From Vulcanimicrobiota bacterium (GTDB lineage: Bacteria > Vulcanimicrobiota > Vulcanimicrobiia > Vulcanimicrobiales > Vulcanimicrobiaceae), in the NCBI GenBank assembly GCA_019247395.1, contig JAFAOZ010000022.1, positions 1 through 6,350 of the forward strand: a DNA stretch of 6,350 bases, written 5' to 3'. The notes under the pieces are model-generated. The model saw only the letters and a program-made list of their open reading frames with translations. It was not told where the DNA came from and did no database searches. This document shows positions 1 to 5,470 of this stretch, piece after piece. The translations under genes were made by a program, and so were the position numbers. Numbering within the stretch: the stretch's first letter is position 1; each line of letters starts with the position of its first letter.

Positions 1-141
1 GTGCTGCACGCCTTTAACGGCGGGCGCGATGGCGCGTACCCATACTACGGTTTGCTGCGCGATTCTCAGGGAGATCTTCTCGGAACGACCGCCGCCGGCG
101 GGATTTCAGGTCAGGGCGTCGTTTTTAGAGTGAAGCCGTAG
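1..141 (+). CDS. C-terminal end of a GloVer-type tandem-repeat protein (5' truncated by window edge)
   Basis: Frame 1 is open from the first base to a TAG at 139-141 and gives 46 residues. The peptide shows the hallmark order LHAFNGG, DGAYPYYGLL, DSQGDLLGTTAAGG, GVVFRVKP. This is one full unit of the 'choice-of-anchor tandem repeat GloVer-containing' type (Leu-His-x-Phe, Gly-Gly-x-Asp-Gly-Ala, Gly-Thr-Thr, Gly-x-Val-Phe). Proteins of this type are secreted, with many repeats of about 40 residues that probably fold as a beta-propeller-like structure; their function is not established. The gene begins left of the window. It ends right after the final repeat, with no extra sorting tail. Its last 31 bases overlap the end of the convergent LuxE-like gene. 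The repeat signature is clear; the biological role is unknown. Confidence 0.8.
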   Translation: MLHAFNGGRDGAYPYYGLLRDSQGDLLGTTAAGGISGQGVVFRVKP

Positions 142-1199
142 CGAATCTGCAAATCCTCGGCATCGAGCGAGCAGCCGCGCAGAGGCGCGTCGCGGTCGCG
201 GCCGATTAAGCGTAAGCCATCGGCAGTCATCGTGCCGAGGTCTTCCGTTTGGATGGCGATGCACGACGAGCGGTTTGCGAGGTCCACGTGGAGCAGCGAA
301 CCGATCGTGCCGTTCGGAAGCGTGGCTCGGTCGGGACCGACGACGCGCGTGCGCAACCAGGGCGGACCGGCAAAGTCACTGCCGGCGCGCGCGTAATACT
401 GCGATGAGAGCTCGCACATGCCGTACTCGGAAATAATGGCTTCGCGCGATATGCCGAGAGCATCGCTGAGCCGCGCATACAGCTCGGTGCGTTCCACCAT
501 CCGCGACCGGCCTTTAAAACCGCCGGTCTCCATGATGCGCGAGCCGGGAGCGAGTCTCAATTTCAAGCCACGCGATTGCATTGCGTCGAGTACGTGCACG
601 AGTGCGAATGCCGTCGCTGCGATGCAAACCGGCCGGCTCTTTGAGACGGCATCGGAGATATCGGAGATGAAATCGTCGATCAAAAGGTCATCGCCGCGAA
701 GATACCAGCCGGTCTTTTCGTCGCCGCGTAGCGTGCTCACCCGCGCCATCATGTAGCCGAGCGAGGAGTGCGGACGTTCCTGCGGATTCGGCACGAGATT
801 GAAATATCGCAGCCGCGCGCCCTCGCTCAAAACAAAACGATCAAATCCGGCGAGGAGTGCTGCATCGTAGATCGCGGGGGTCTGCAGGTAGTGCCGGCCC
901 GGCGCGCCGAGCGTCGTTCCGCTCGTTTCGAAGACGAGCGCGGCCTCGGCGGGATCGAATGTGGTTAGCGCCGCTTCTTTGAATGCCGCGGCGGGCACGC
1001 CCGGTATTCCCTCCCAGGAACTCGGCGACGTTTTCCCAAGCCGCTCGCAGTAGCGGCGATAAGGCTCGTTATAACGCAGCTGATAATCGAAGAGCCGCAG
1101 CGCGAGATCGTTAAAGTCACGATCCGGCAGCGGCTCCCCCGTTTGGTGCCAGCGCTCGATAACGCGAAGAATCTCGGAGTCGAGCTCCTCCTTCGACAC
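111..1199 (-). CDS. LuxE-like acyl-protein synthetase / adenylate-forming enzyme
   Basis: The 362-residue product matches the LuxE (acyl-protein synthetase) branch of adenylate-forming enzymes in length and motif order. Visible motifs are FETSGTT at 90-96 (nucleotide-binding P-loop), METGGFKGR at 223-231, EYGMCELSSQYY at 258-269 (the adenylate-binding A5-like motif), TEDLG at 318-322, and GRDRDAPLRGCSL at 333-345. Known LuxE activates a fatty acid as acyl-AMP and transfers it to a cysteine of its own before reduction by LuxC; Cys343 in RGCSL is a candidate equivalent, by inference. No luxC or luxAB gene is nearby, so bioluminescence is not implied; modification of a lipid, polyketide or surface polymer is more likely. 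There is no signal peptide, so it is cytoplasmic. The GTG at 1197-1199 is the only usable start: an in-frame TGA lies 18 bases upstream, inside a dispersed repeat, and no ATG, GTG or TTG follows in the first 40 codons. It begins 37 bases after rplQ with no promoter seen, so it is probably co-transcribed with it. The substrate is unknown. Confidence 0.85.
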   Translation of the reverse strand: MSKEELDSEILRVIERWHQTGEPLPDRDFNDLALRLFDYQLRYNEPYRRYCERLGKTSPSSWEGIPGVPAAAFKEAALTTFDPAEAALVFETSGTTLGAPGRHYLQTPAIYDAALLAGFDRFVLSEGARLRYFNLVPNPQERPHSSLGYMMARVSTLRGDEKTGWYLRGDDLLIDDFISDISDAVSKSRPVCIAATAFALVHVLDAMQSRGLKLRLAPGSRIMETGGFKGRSRMVERTELYARLSDALGISREAIISEYGMCELSSQYYARAGSDFAGPPWLRTRVVGPDRATLPNGTIGSLLHVDLANRSSCIAIQTEDLGTMTADGLRLIGRDRDAPLRGCSLDAEDLQIRYGFTLKTTP

Positions 1200-1228
1200 G
1201 GGCCCTACGGGCCCGGCTCAGGATGACA
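1186..1228 (-). repeat. Dispersed palindromic repeat, copy A
   Basis: Read on the minus strand, the element starts with TGTCATCCTGAGC (1216-1228), continues with a perfect 7-bp hairpin CGGGCCC-GTA-GGGCCCG (1199-1215), and ends with TCGAAGGAGG (from 1196 down). Copy B at 3944-3986 has the same two flanks around a different palindrome. The layout of fixed ends with a variable, self-complementary core is that of a REP-like or small non-autonomous repeat. It lies 8 bases after the rplQ stop codon and runs into the first codons of the LuxE-like gene. There is no T-run, so it is not a convincing intrinsic terminator. Confidence 0.75.
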
Positions 1229-1236
1229 CATAAGGA

Positions 1237-1590
1237 TTACCGGACTAATTCGATTCGCGAGAGCTCCGCAGCGTCGCCGTTGCGGACGCGCGTCTTGGTG
1301 ATGCGGGTATACCCCCCGGTTCGGCCTTTGAACGACGGGGCGATCTGTTCGACGAGCTTTTTGACGACGTCCGGCTCGGTGATATATTCGGCAAGCTGCC
1401 GGCGTGCGGCGAGATCGCCGGCCATCGCCGTCGTGATGAGTCGCTCGGCAACGCGGCTGATTTCCTTCGCCTTTGCCGACGTCGTTTCGATCTTCTCGTG
1501 CTTGAAGAGCGACGTCGCGAGATTGCGCAACAGCGCCTTGCGGTGGCCGTCGGTCCGGGAAAGCCGTTTGTAGGCAATCGAATGCGGCAT
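1237..1590 (-). CDS. rplQ: 50S ribosomal protein bL17
   Basis: The 117-residue product is a full-length bL17, a large-subunit protein near the exit of the polypeptide tunnel. Family signatures are present: LSRTDGHRKALLRNLATSL at 10-28, HEKIETTSAKAKEISRVAERLIT at 31-53, and the C-terminal GGYTRITKTRVRNGDAAELSRIEL. The ATG at 1588-1590 lies 14 bases after the rpoA stop. No purine-rich ribosome binding site is seen in that gap, so translational coupling to rpoA is likely. The order rpoA-rplQ is the normal end of the alpha operon. A dispersed repeat follows the TAA almost at once, then the LuxE-like gene. Confidence 0.97.
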   Translation of the reverse strand: MPHSIAYKRLSRTDGHRKALLRNLATSLFKHEKIETTSAKAKEISRVAERLITTAMAGDLAARRQLAEYITEPDVVKKLVEQIAPSFKGRTGGYTRITKTRVRNGDAAELSRIELVR

Positions 1591-1604
1591 ATCGTTGTTT
1601 CGCG

Positions 1605-2534
1605 CTACGCGAGGCGCAGCGACAGCCCCCTCTCTGAAAGCACCTGTTTGATTTCGTCGAGCGATTTCTTACCGAAGTTGCGCATCTTCATGATTTCGTC
1701 CTCGGTCAGATCGAGGAGCTCCGAGACTTTCGAGATGCCTGCCCGCTTCAGACAGTTGAACGAGCGCACCGAAAGATTGAGCGTCTCGACCGGAATATCC
1801 CATTCGTTCGGCGGCGTCTCGGGCAGCGGCTCCGAGCGGTTCGTGAACGATACGAAGAGATCGAGCTCTTCTTGCATGATGGTCGCAGCGGTCGAGAGCG
1901 CCTCGTCCGGTGTAATCGAGCCGTTCGTTTCGACTTCGACCGTCAAACGATCGTAGTCGACGCTCTGTCCAACACGCGTATCGTCAACGGTGAAGTTCAC
2001 TTTGCGGATCGGCGAGAAGATCGAATCGAGCGGAATGAGCCCGATCATGTGCTCGACGTTACGCTGACGGTCGGCCATGACGTAGCCGCGTCCTTGCTCG
2101 ACGCCGATCTCCATCGTCAGCTTCGCGTCTTTGGACGAAAGCGTACACAGGCGATAGTTGGGATCGAGCACTTCGACGTCGGCATCGGGAACGATATCGG
2201 CGGCGGTGACGTCGCGCGCGCCGCTCACCGAGAGCGTCAAGACCTTCGGCTCGTCGCTGTTGAGCTTAACTGGCAGGCCTTTGAGATTGAGCATCAGCGC
2301 AATCGTGTCTTCGGCCATGCCCGGGATCGTGGAGAACTCGTGCAGCACGCCGTCGATCTTCATGTACGTGACGGCGGCTCCCGGAATCGAGCTCAGCAGC
2401 ACGCGCCGAAGGGCGTTGCCGAGCGTGATGCCAAAGCCGCGCTCGAGCGGCTCGATTACGAACTTGGCGTAGTTATCGCGGCGCTCGCGAACTTCGATGG
2501 TCGCCCCTACGGGCGTTTCCAACATGGTGGTCAT
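1605..2534 (-). CDS. rpoA: DNA-directed RNA polymerase subunit alpha
   Basis: The 309-residue product has both alpha-subunit domains. The N-terminal dimerisation domain (about 1-230) includes FVIEPLERGFGITLGNALRRVLLSSIPGAAV near residues 26-56, the conserved signature for dimer formation and beta/beta' assembly. The C-terminal domain (about 249-309) carries SVRSFNCLKRAGI and NFGKKSLDEIKQVL. Residues matching E. coli Arg265, Asn268, Cys269, Gly296, Lys298 and Ser299 are Arg257, Asn260, Cys261, Gly288, Lys290 and Ser291, so UP-element DNA binding should be retained. The protein stops right after GLSLRLA, without the acidic tail of E. coli alpha. The ATG at 2532-2534 is preceded by AAAGGAT with a long spacing of 13 bases; an ATG three codons downstream is farther still. 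A 238-base non-coding gap containing inverted repeats separates it from rpsD. Confidence 0.98.
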   Translation of the reverse strand: MTTMLETPVGATIEVRERRDNYAKFVIEPLERGFGITLGNALRRVLLSSIPGAAVTYMKIDGVLHEFSTIPGMAEDTIALMLNLKGLPVKLNSDEPKVLTLSVSGARDVTAADIVPDADVEVLDPNYRLCTLSSKDAKLTMEIGVEQGRGYVMADRQRNVEHMIGLIPLDSIFSPIRKVNFTVDDTRVGQSVDYDRLTVEVETNGSITPDEALSTAATIMQEELDLFVSFTNRSEPLPETPPNEWDIPVETLNLSVRSFNCLKRAGISKVSELLDLTEDEIMKMRNFGKKSLDEIKQVLSERGLSLRLA

Positions 2535-2575
2535 CTGGTGTCGTTTATCCTTTATTGCTACTTACGTTATCCGCC

Positions 2576-2592
2576 CTCGGCACCGTGCCGAG
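2576..2592. other. 17-bp perfect palindrome upstream of rpoA
   Basis: CTCGGCAC-C-GTGCCGAG is an 8-bp inverted repeat around a single base, 42 bases before the rpoA start. On the transcribed strand it could form a short hairpin with a 3-5 nt loop, or be a dimeric regulator site on DNA. A weak promoter-like pair brackets it on the minus strand (TTCTCG at 2589-2594 and GATAAC at 2566-2571, 17 bases apart). Only the -10-like half is reasonable, so an internal rpoA promoter is possible but not supported well enough to call. No T-run follows, so it is not a terminator. Confidence 0.45.
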
Positions 2593-2623
2593 AACGATCG
2601 TACGCCTAGTAGCGGAGTAATGG

Positions 2624-2765
2624 TTTTTGTCCTCGCCACAATCCGGCTCAGACACATTCCTCGCGCCACCTCCTGTGGCGCTCCTATCGACTGTCTCGCG
2701 CCTCTCGCAATCCTGCTGCGGCGCTCGGTCAGACGGTCCTCGCCGGAATGTGGCGAGAACAAAAA
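2624..2765. repeat. 142-bp inverted-repeat-bounded segment between rpsD and rpoA
   Basis: The left arm (2624-2647, TTTTTGT...AATCCGGC) and the right arm (2742-2765, GCCGGAATG...CAAAAA) are reverse complements of each other at 22 of 24 positions. They enclose 94 bases. Inside is a 7-bp hairpin GCGCCAC/GTGGCGC (2663-2681), and the right arm also holds its own hairpin CTCGCC/GGCGAG (2739-2757). GTCCTCGCC appears as a direct repeat at 2629 and 2736. The right arm ends 7 bases from the rpsD stop codon. Transcription would give a long base-paired RNA between rpsD and rpoA. It could be a MITE-like insertion with terminal inverted repeats, or a native processing or attenuation structure. No clean target-site duplication was recognised. 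Confidence 0.6.
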
Positions 2766-2772
2766 GTTTAAG

Positions 2773-3429
2773 TTAGCGTGAATAGTACTCCACGATGAGC
2801 TGCTCGTCGACGGGCGTGTCGATTTGCTCGCGCGGAGGAAGTTGCAAAACTTTAGCCGTCTTCTCTTCGTCGTTCCACTCGAGCCACTCGGGCGGACGCC
2901 GGCTCTGCGCTACTTCGAGATTCGATTCGAAGACCGGAGACTTCATACTGCCCGGCGCGATCGAGATGACGTCACCCGCGCGAACGACGTACGACGGAAT
3001 GTTGACGATACGGCCGTTGACGCGGAAGTGCCGGTGCGTGACGAGCTGTCGCGCTTGCGCGCGGCTCGTGGCGAGATTGAGACGGTAGACGACGTTGTCG
3101 AGACGGCGTTCCAACAGCTGCAGAAACGTGCGCCCGGTTTGACCCGGTACGCGCGCGGCCTCGCGGAAGTAGTTTTCGAATTGCGTCTCGTGCACGCCGT
3201 AATAGCGGCGCATCTTCTGCTTCTCGCGAAGCTGGCGGCCGTACTCCGAAACCTTGGTGCGGCCTTTCCCAGTCGTCTTCTGGCCGGGAGCCGTACCGCG
3301 CCGCTCGACGGCACAGTTGCGAGAGAGGCAGCGATCGCCTTTGAGAAAGAGCTTGATCTTTTCCCCGGTTTTGCTGGCCGCGGTCTCGCGGCGGCAGAGC
3401 CGGCAGACCGGTCCAATATAGCGCGACAT
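2773..3429 (-). CDS. rpsD: 30S ribosomal protein uS4
   Basis: The 218-residue product is a complete uS4, a primary 16S rRNA binder that starts 30S assembly. The N-terminus [15 protein letters not shown] is classical. Four cysteines, Cys9, Cys12, Cys34 and Cys39, form a C-x2-C...C-x4-C zinc knuckle of the 'C+' type. From my memory of Thermus uS4, the loop between the pairs is about eight residues longer here ([10 protein letters not shown] region). The S4 RNA-binding domain lies at about 108-170 ([23 protein letters not shown] to [18 protein letters not shown]). The ATG at 3427-3429 is 7 bases after the rpsK TAG, consistent with coupled translation. uS4 is a known feedback regulator of alpha operons in some bacteria; the leader where that happens elsewhere is not preserved here. 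Confidence 0.97.
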   Translation of the reverse strand: MSRYIGPVCRLCRRETAASKTGEKIKLFLKGDRCLSRNCAVERRGTAPGQKTTGKGRTKVSEYGRQLREKQKMRRYYGVHETQFENYFREAARVPGQTGRTFLQLLERRLDNVVYRLNLATSRAQARQLVTHRHFRVNGRIVNIPSYVVRAGDVISIAPGSMKSPVFESNLEVAQSRRPPEWLEWNDEEKTAKVLQLPPREQIDTPVDEQLIVEYYSR

Positions 3430-3436
3430 GCTCTAC

Positions 3437-3832
3437 CTAGACCCGTCGCCGCTTCGGCGGGCGGCAGCCGTTGTGCGGAATCGGCGTCACGTCCTTGATC
3501 ATCGTGATCTCCAGGCCGGCGGCTTGGAGCGAGCGGATTGCCGCTTCGCGTCCAGCGCCCGGACCTTTGACCAGGACCTCGGTGGACTTCATGCCGTGTT
3601 CCATCGCCTTGCGCGCGGCGGCCTCCGCCGCCATCTGGGCGGCGAACGGCGTCGACTTCTTCGAGCCCTTGAAGCCCAGATTTCCGGCCGAAGCCCATGA
3701 GATGACCCCGCCGTGGGGGTCGCTGATGGTCACGATCGTGTTGTTGAAGGAAGCGTGGACGTGAGCCACGCCCGCCTGAACGTTCTTGACCTCGCGTTTA
3801 CGCCGCGATTTGGTCTGCTTCTTAGCCGCCAA
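3437..3832 (-). CDS. rpsK: 30S ribosomal protein uS11
   Basis: The 131-residue product is a typical full-length uS11, part of the 30S platform near the mRNA exit and the Shine-Dalgarno helix. Signatures include [18 protein letters not shown] (21-38), [32 protein letters not shown], and the basic end [18 protein letters not shown]. The start is TTG at 3830-3832, with GGAG five bases upstream (3838-3841); no ATG option gives the conserved N-terminal length. It is the first gene of its transcription unit: a candidate promoter and a terminator lie just upstream, and rpsM, rpmJ and infA, which normally precede rpsK, are missing from the window. Confidence 0.97.
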   Translation of the reverse strand: MAAKKQTKSRRKREVKNVQAGVAHVHASFNNTIVTISDPHGGVISWASAGNLGFKGSKKSTPFAAQMAAEAAARKAMEHGMKSTEVLVKGPGAGREAAIRSLQAAGLEITMIKDVTPIPHNGCRPPKRRRV

Positions 3833-3889
3833 AGTCTCTCCGCGCTAAAAGTGAAAAGTATGCCGGAGCCCGCAGGGCACCAAGAAGGT

Positions 3890-3919
3890 ATCTTACCCGG
3901 AGAGCGGGGTGAAAGGCAA
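3890..3919 (-). promoter_or_regulatory. Candidate sigma70-like promoter of the rpsK-rpsD-rpoA-rplQ unit
   Basis: On the minus strand TTGCCT (3914-3919) and TAAGAT (3890-3895) are separated by 18 bases, four matches of six to each consensus box. Transcription would start near 3883, giving a leader of about 50 nt with a small GCCC/GGGC hairpin (3868-3878) and the GGAG of rpsK. It lies just past the terminator of the upstream stalk/barrel gene, so an independent promoter is needed here. The call rests on consensus match only. Confidence 0.5.
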
Positions 3920-3943
3920 GGGGCCCGGCTTTCGCCGAGCCCC
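3906..3943 (-). terminator. Intrinsic terminator-like hairpin after the complete stalk/barrel gene
   Basis: On the minus strand GGGGCTCGGC-GAAA-GCCGGGCCCC (3920-3943) forms a 10-bp stem with one G-U pair and a stable GAAA tetraloop. It is followed by TTGCCTTTCACCCC, which is only partly T-rich. It lies about 55 bases after the stop at 3999 and just before the rpsK promoter, the right place to separate the two units. Efficiency is uncertain because the T-run is broken. Confidence 0.6.
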
Positions 3944-3986
3944 TCCCTTCGAGTCCGCGCCTAGCGGCGCTTAGCTCAGGATGACA
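3944..3986 (-). repeat. Dispersed palindromic repeat, copy B
   Basis: Read on the minus strand it starts with TGTCATCCTGAGC (3974-3986), has a hairpin core GCGCC-GCTA-GGCGC (3957-3970), and ends with TCGAAGGGA (from 3952 down). The first 13 bases are identical to copy A and the TCGAAGG end is shared, while the core palindrome differs. Like copy A, it begins a few bases after a minus-strand stop codon (3999) and in the same orientation relative to that gene. Confidence 0.75.
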
Positions 3987-3998
3987 GAGACGGCAGCC

Positions 3999-5333
3999 CT
4001 AGGGATATAAGAACTTGATCCCAAGACCTGCGAACGGGCCGTTGTACGTCCGGTTGATCGGCGCGTTCTGTTTGTTCGTCCAGGTCTCGCCGCGCCAGCC
4101 GGCCTCGAGAAAGACCGGGAAGTTCGGCATCGAGAACGTGAGGCCGCCCTGGTACTTCAAGAGATTGTACTGAAGCGGCAGGCTGATCGTATGGAAGCCG
4201 GTTGCCGGGTACTGGTTCGGAACCTGCACCGACGCGTTTCCGTTGATCTGCGGATAGTAGAAGATGTCGCCGAAAAACGCGAGTTCGTGGCTAAGATCCG
4301 GCAGCTTGGTGGCGCCGAAGCCGACGCCGTTCATGGTCGGGTAGCCGTAGTTGTTATTGAGCCAGATGTAGCTGCCCGCGACGTAGACGTCCCACTTGGC
4401 AATTCCGATTCCAAGGCGAGCGTCGCTCTCTTGATCGTATAAGCCGTTCGTTTGCGCCACTGGAGCGCTGCCGTTGTGCCCGATAACCGTCACGTAGCAG
4501 TTTGCCTGCGGTACGCTGTTGATCGTCGTGCAGTTGTGCGGATACGGCCAGTGGACGAAATCGGCTCCCAGCATGAGCCCGACACCACCGAAGTTGAACG
4601 TGCCGGCGCCATGCACGGCGTATCCGCCGTTGCCGCCATTGGAGTGGTCACCTGCGTTGAATTCGTTATAAACGCTCGGTGAGAAGATATAGTCGCCCGC
4701 CACGTAGAGTTCATTGTTCAACGGCCTCGGCGATGGCGGCGGCGGCGGCGGGGGCGGCGGGGGCGGCGGGGGCGATGCCGCGCTCGGCGGCGGCGTCGCG
4801 GGGATATACCGCACGACGACCAGACGCCGGTCCGGAACCCATTGCACGTAGGCGCCCATGCCTTCGGAAATCACGCGGACCGGCACGAGGACGTTGCCCT
4901 GATAAACGATGGGCGGAACGTCGAGCGGTCGCGTTTCGCCATTGATCACGACCTCCGGCTTACCGACAGTCACTTTGACCTCGGCGCCGGGTTTCGAAAC
5001 CGTGGCTGTTTGGCTGCCCGCGTCCCATGCTACGGTCGCACCCATTTGCTCGAACATCGAGCGCAGCGGGATCAAGATGGTCCCGCCTTTGACGAGTGCG
5101 GCCAGCACACGCCCTTGTTTGAGGACGTCGGGCCTTGAGTAAACGTGGTGATCGTTATAGAGGATAGGTATCTGGCCGGACGGCGGCGATCCAAAATCCG
5201 CCGGCGGCGGCGCTCCACCTTGCGCGACGCTGTTCCCAGTGTTTCCTTGCGCCGCGATTGACGGAGCGGCCAACGCAGTGAGCCCGCAGAGTGTCATGAC
5301 CACTGCGAGTACTCCGGTGCTCAGTCGTTTCAC
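3999..5333 (-). CDS. Secreted stalk-domain (Cu-amine-oxidase-N-like) protein with polyproline linker and C-terminal beta-barrel
   Basis: The product has 444 residues. It begins with a signal peptide: KR, a hydrophobic run at about 8-22, and probable cleavage after Ala27 or Ala28. Residues 55-178 contain two repeats typical of the copper-amine-oxidase N-terminal (stalk) domain: GGTILIPLRSMFEQMGATVAWD (83-104) and GNVLVPVRVISEGMGAYVQWV (146-166), each followed by a short beta hairpin. A linker at 179-204 holds 13 consecutive prolines. Residues 205-444 are rich in Gly, Asn and aromatic residues in alternating hydrophobic strands and end GLGIKFLYP, like a small outer-membrane beta-barrel. Cys268 and Cys279 in one loop may form a disulfide. 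The GTG at 5331-5333 is chosen because AAGGAGG lies five bases upstream; a longer in-frame reading from 5438 would bury the signal peptide. It is a tandem paralogue of the gene at 5526. The stalk fold does not imply amine oxidase activity: no oxidase domain is present. Function unknown. Confidence 0.85.
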   Translation of the reverse strand: MKRLSTGVLAVVMTLCGLTALAAPSIAAQGNTGNSVAQGGAPPPADFGSPPSGQIPILYNDHHVYSRPDVLKQGRVLAALVKGGTILIPLRSMFEQMGATVAWDAGSQTATVSKPGAEVKVTVGKPEVVINGETRPLDVPPIVYQGNVLVPVRVISEGMGAYVQWVPDRRLVVVRYIPATPPPSAASPPPPPPPPPPPPPSPRPLNNELYVAGDYIFSPSVYNEFNAGDHSNGGNGGYAVHGAGTFNFGGVGLMLGADFVHWPYPHNCTTINSVPQANCYVTVIGHNGSAPVAQTNGLYDQESDARLGIGIAKWDVYVAGSYIWLNNNYGYPTMNGVGFGATKLPDLSHELAFFGDIFYYPQINGNASVQVPNQYPATGFHTISLPLQYNLLKYQGGLTFSMPNFPVFLEAGWRGETWTNKQNAPINRTYNGPFAGLGIKFLYP

Positions 5334-5338
5334 GAGTG

Positions 5339-5345
5339 CCTCCTT
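5339..5345 (-). promoter_or_regulatory. Strong ribosome binding site that fixes the GTG start at 5333
   Basis: The minus strand reads AAGGAGG-CACTC-GTG, a near-perfect Shine-Dalgarno with 5-base spacing. It is the best ribosome binding site in the window and places the start so that the signal peptide is at the N-terminus. Confidence 0.85.
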
Positions 5346-5373
5346 AAAATTAAAAACTCCGATGCCCCCGCGC

Positions 5374-5402
5374 GGGTGCACCCTGCGAGGGCCGTGTACA
5401 CG
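5374..5402. other. Two 10-bp perfect palindromes in the leader of the stalk/barrel gene
   Basis: GGGTGCACCC (5374-5383) and CGTGTACACG (5393-5402) are each fully self-complementary and lie 9 bases apart, between the candidate promoter and the ribosome binding site. They may be operator half-sites or parts of leader RNA structure. Nothing in the window names a regulator. The stretch 5334-5525 holds no gene. Confidence 0.4.
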
Positions 5403-5438
5403 AGCGTCCGCTTGATGCGCAGGTGCCCGCGCAGACAC

Positions 5439-5467
5439 ACGTTACTCGATTTTCCCCATCGTAGCAA
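5439..5467 (-). promoter_or_regulatory. Candidate promoter of the complete stalk/barrel gene
   Basis: On the minus strand TTGCTA (5462-5467) and TAACGT (5439-5444) are 17 bases apart. The -35 box matches four of six; the -10 box keeps the important first T, second A and last T. It follows directly on the terminator of the upstream paralogue. The predicted leader is about 100 nt. Consensus evidence only. Confidence 0.4.
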
Positions 5468-5470
5468 CCG

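Noticed and set aside
111..1199. Part of a bioluminescence (lux) operon
   Set aside because: No luxA, luxB, luxC or luxD homologue is in the window; LuxE-type enzymes occur widely outside light production.
1199..1215. Intrinsic terminator after rplQ
   Set aside because: The hairpin is perfect but short and is followed by GTGTCGAAGG rather than a T-run; it is better explained as the core of the dispersed repeat.
1872..2609. Plus-strand open frame of 245 codons opposite rpoA
   Set aside because: It is a shadow of rpoA on the opposite strand: composition is Arg/Asp/His-rich as expected from reversed codons, and no family pattern is seen.
2562..2762. Minus-strand 66-codon frame, or a 31-codon version with AGGAGG upstream, in the rpsD-rpoA gap
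   Set aside because: It runs through the inverted repeat and palindrome, is Arg-rich like random GC-rich sequence, and matches no known small ribosomal protein such as bL36.
2824..3498. Plus-strand open frame of 224 codons opposite rpsD
   Set aside because: It mirrors rpsD and the end of rpsK, which are certain genes; no ribosome binding site or recognisable domain.
3999..5333. Copper amine oxidase enzyme
   Set aside because: Only the stalk-type N-terminal domain is present; there is no catalytic oxidase domain or quinone-cofactor tyrosine motif, and the C-terminal half looks like a barrel.
5334..5438. A 35-residue N-terminal extension of the stalk/barrel protein from a start at 5438
   Set aside because: It would place the signal peptide internally and ignore the near-perfect ribosome binding site for the GTG at 5333; the region also holds leader palindromes.
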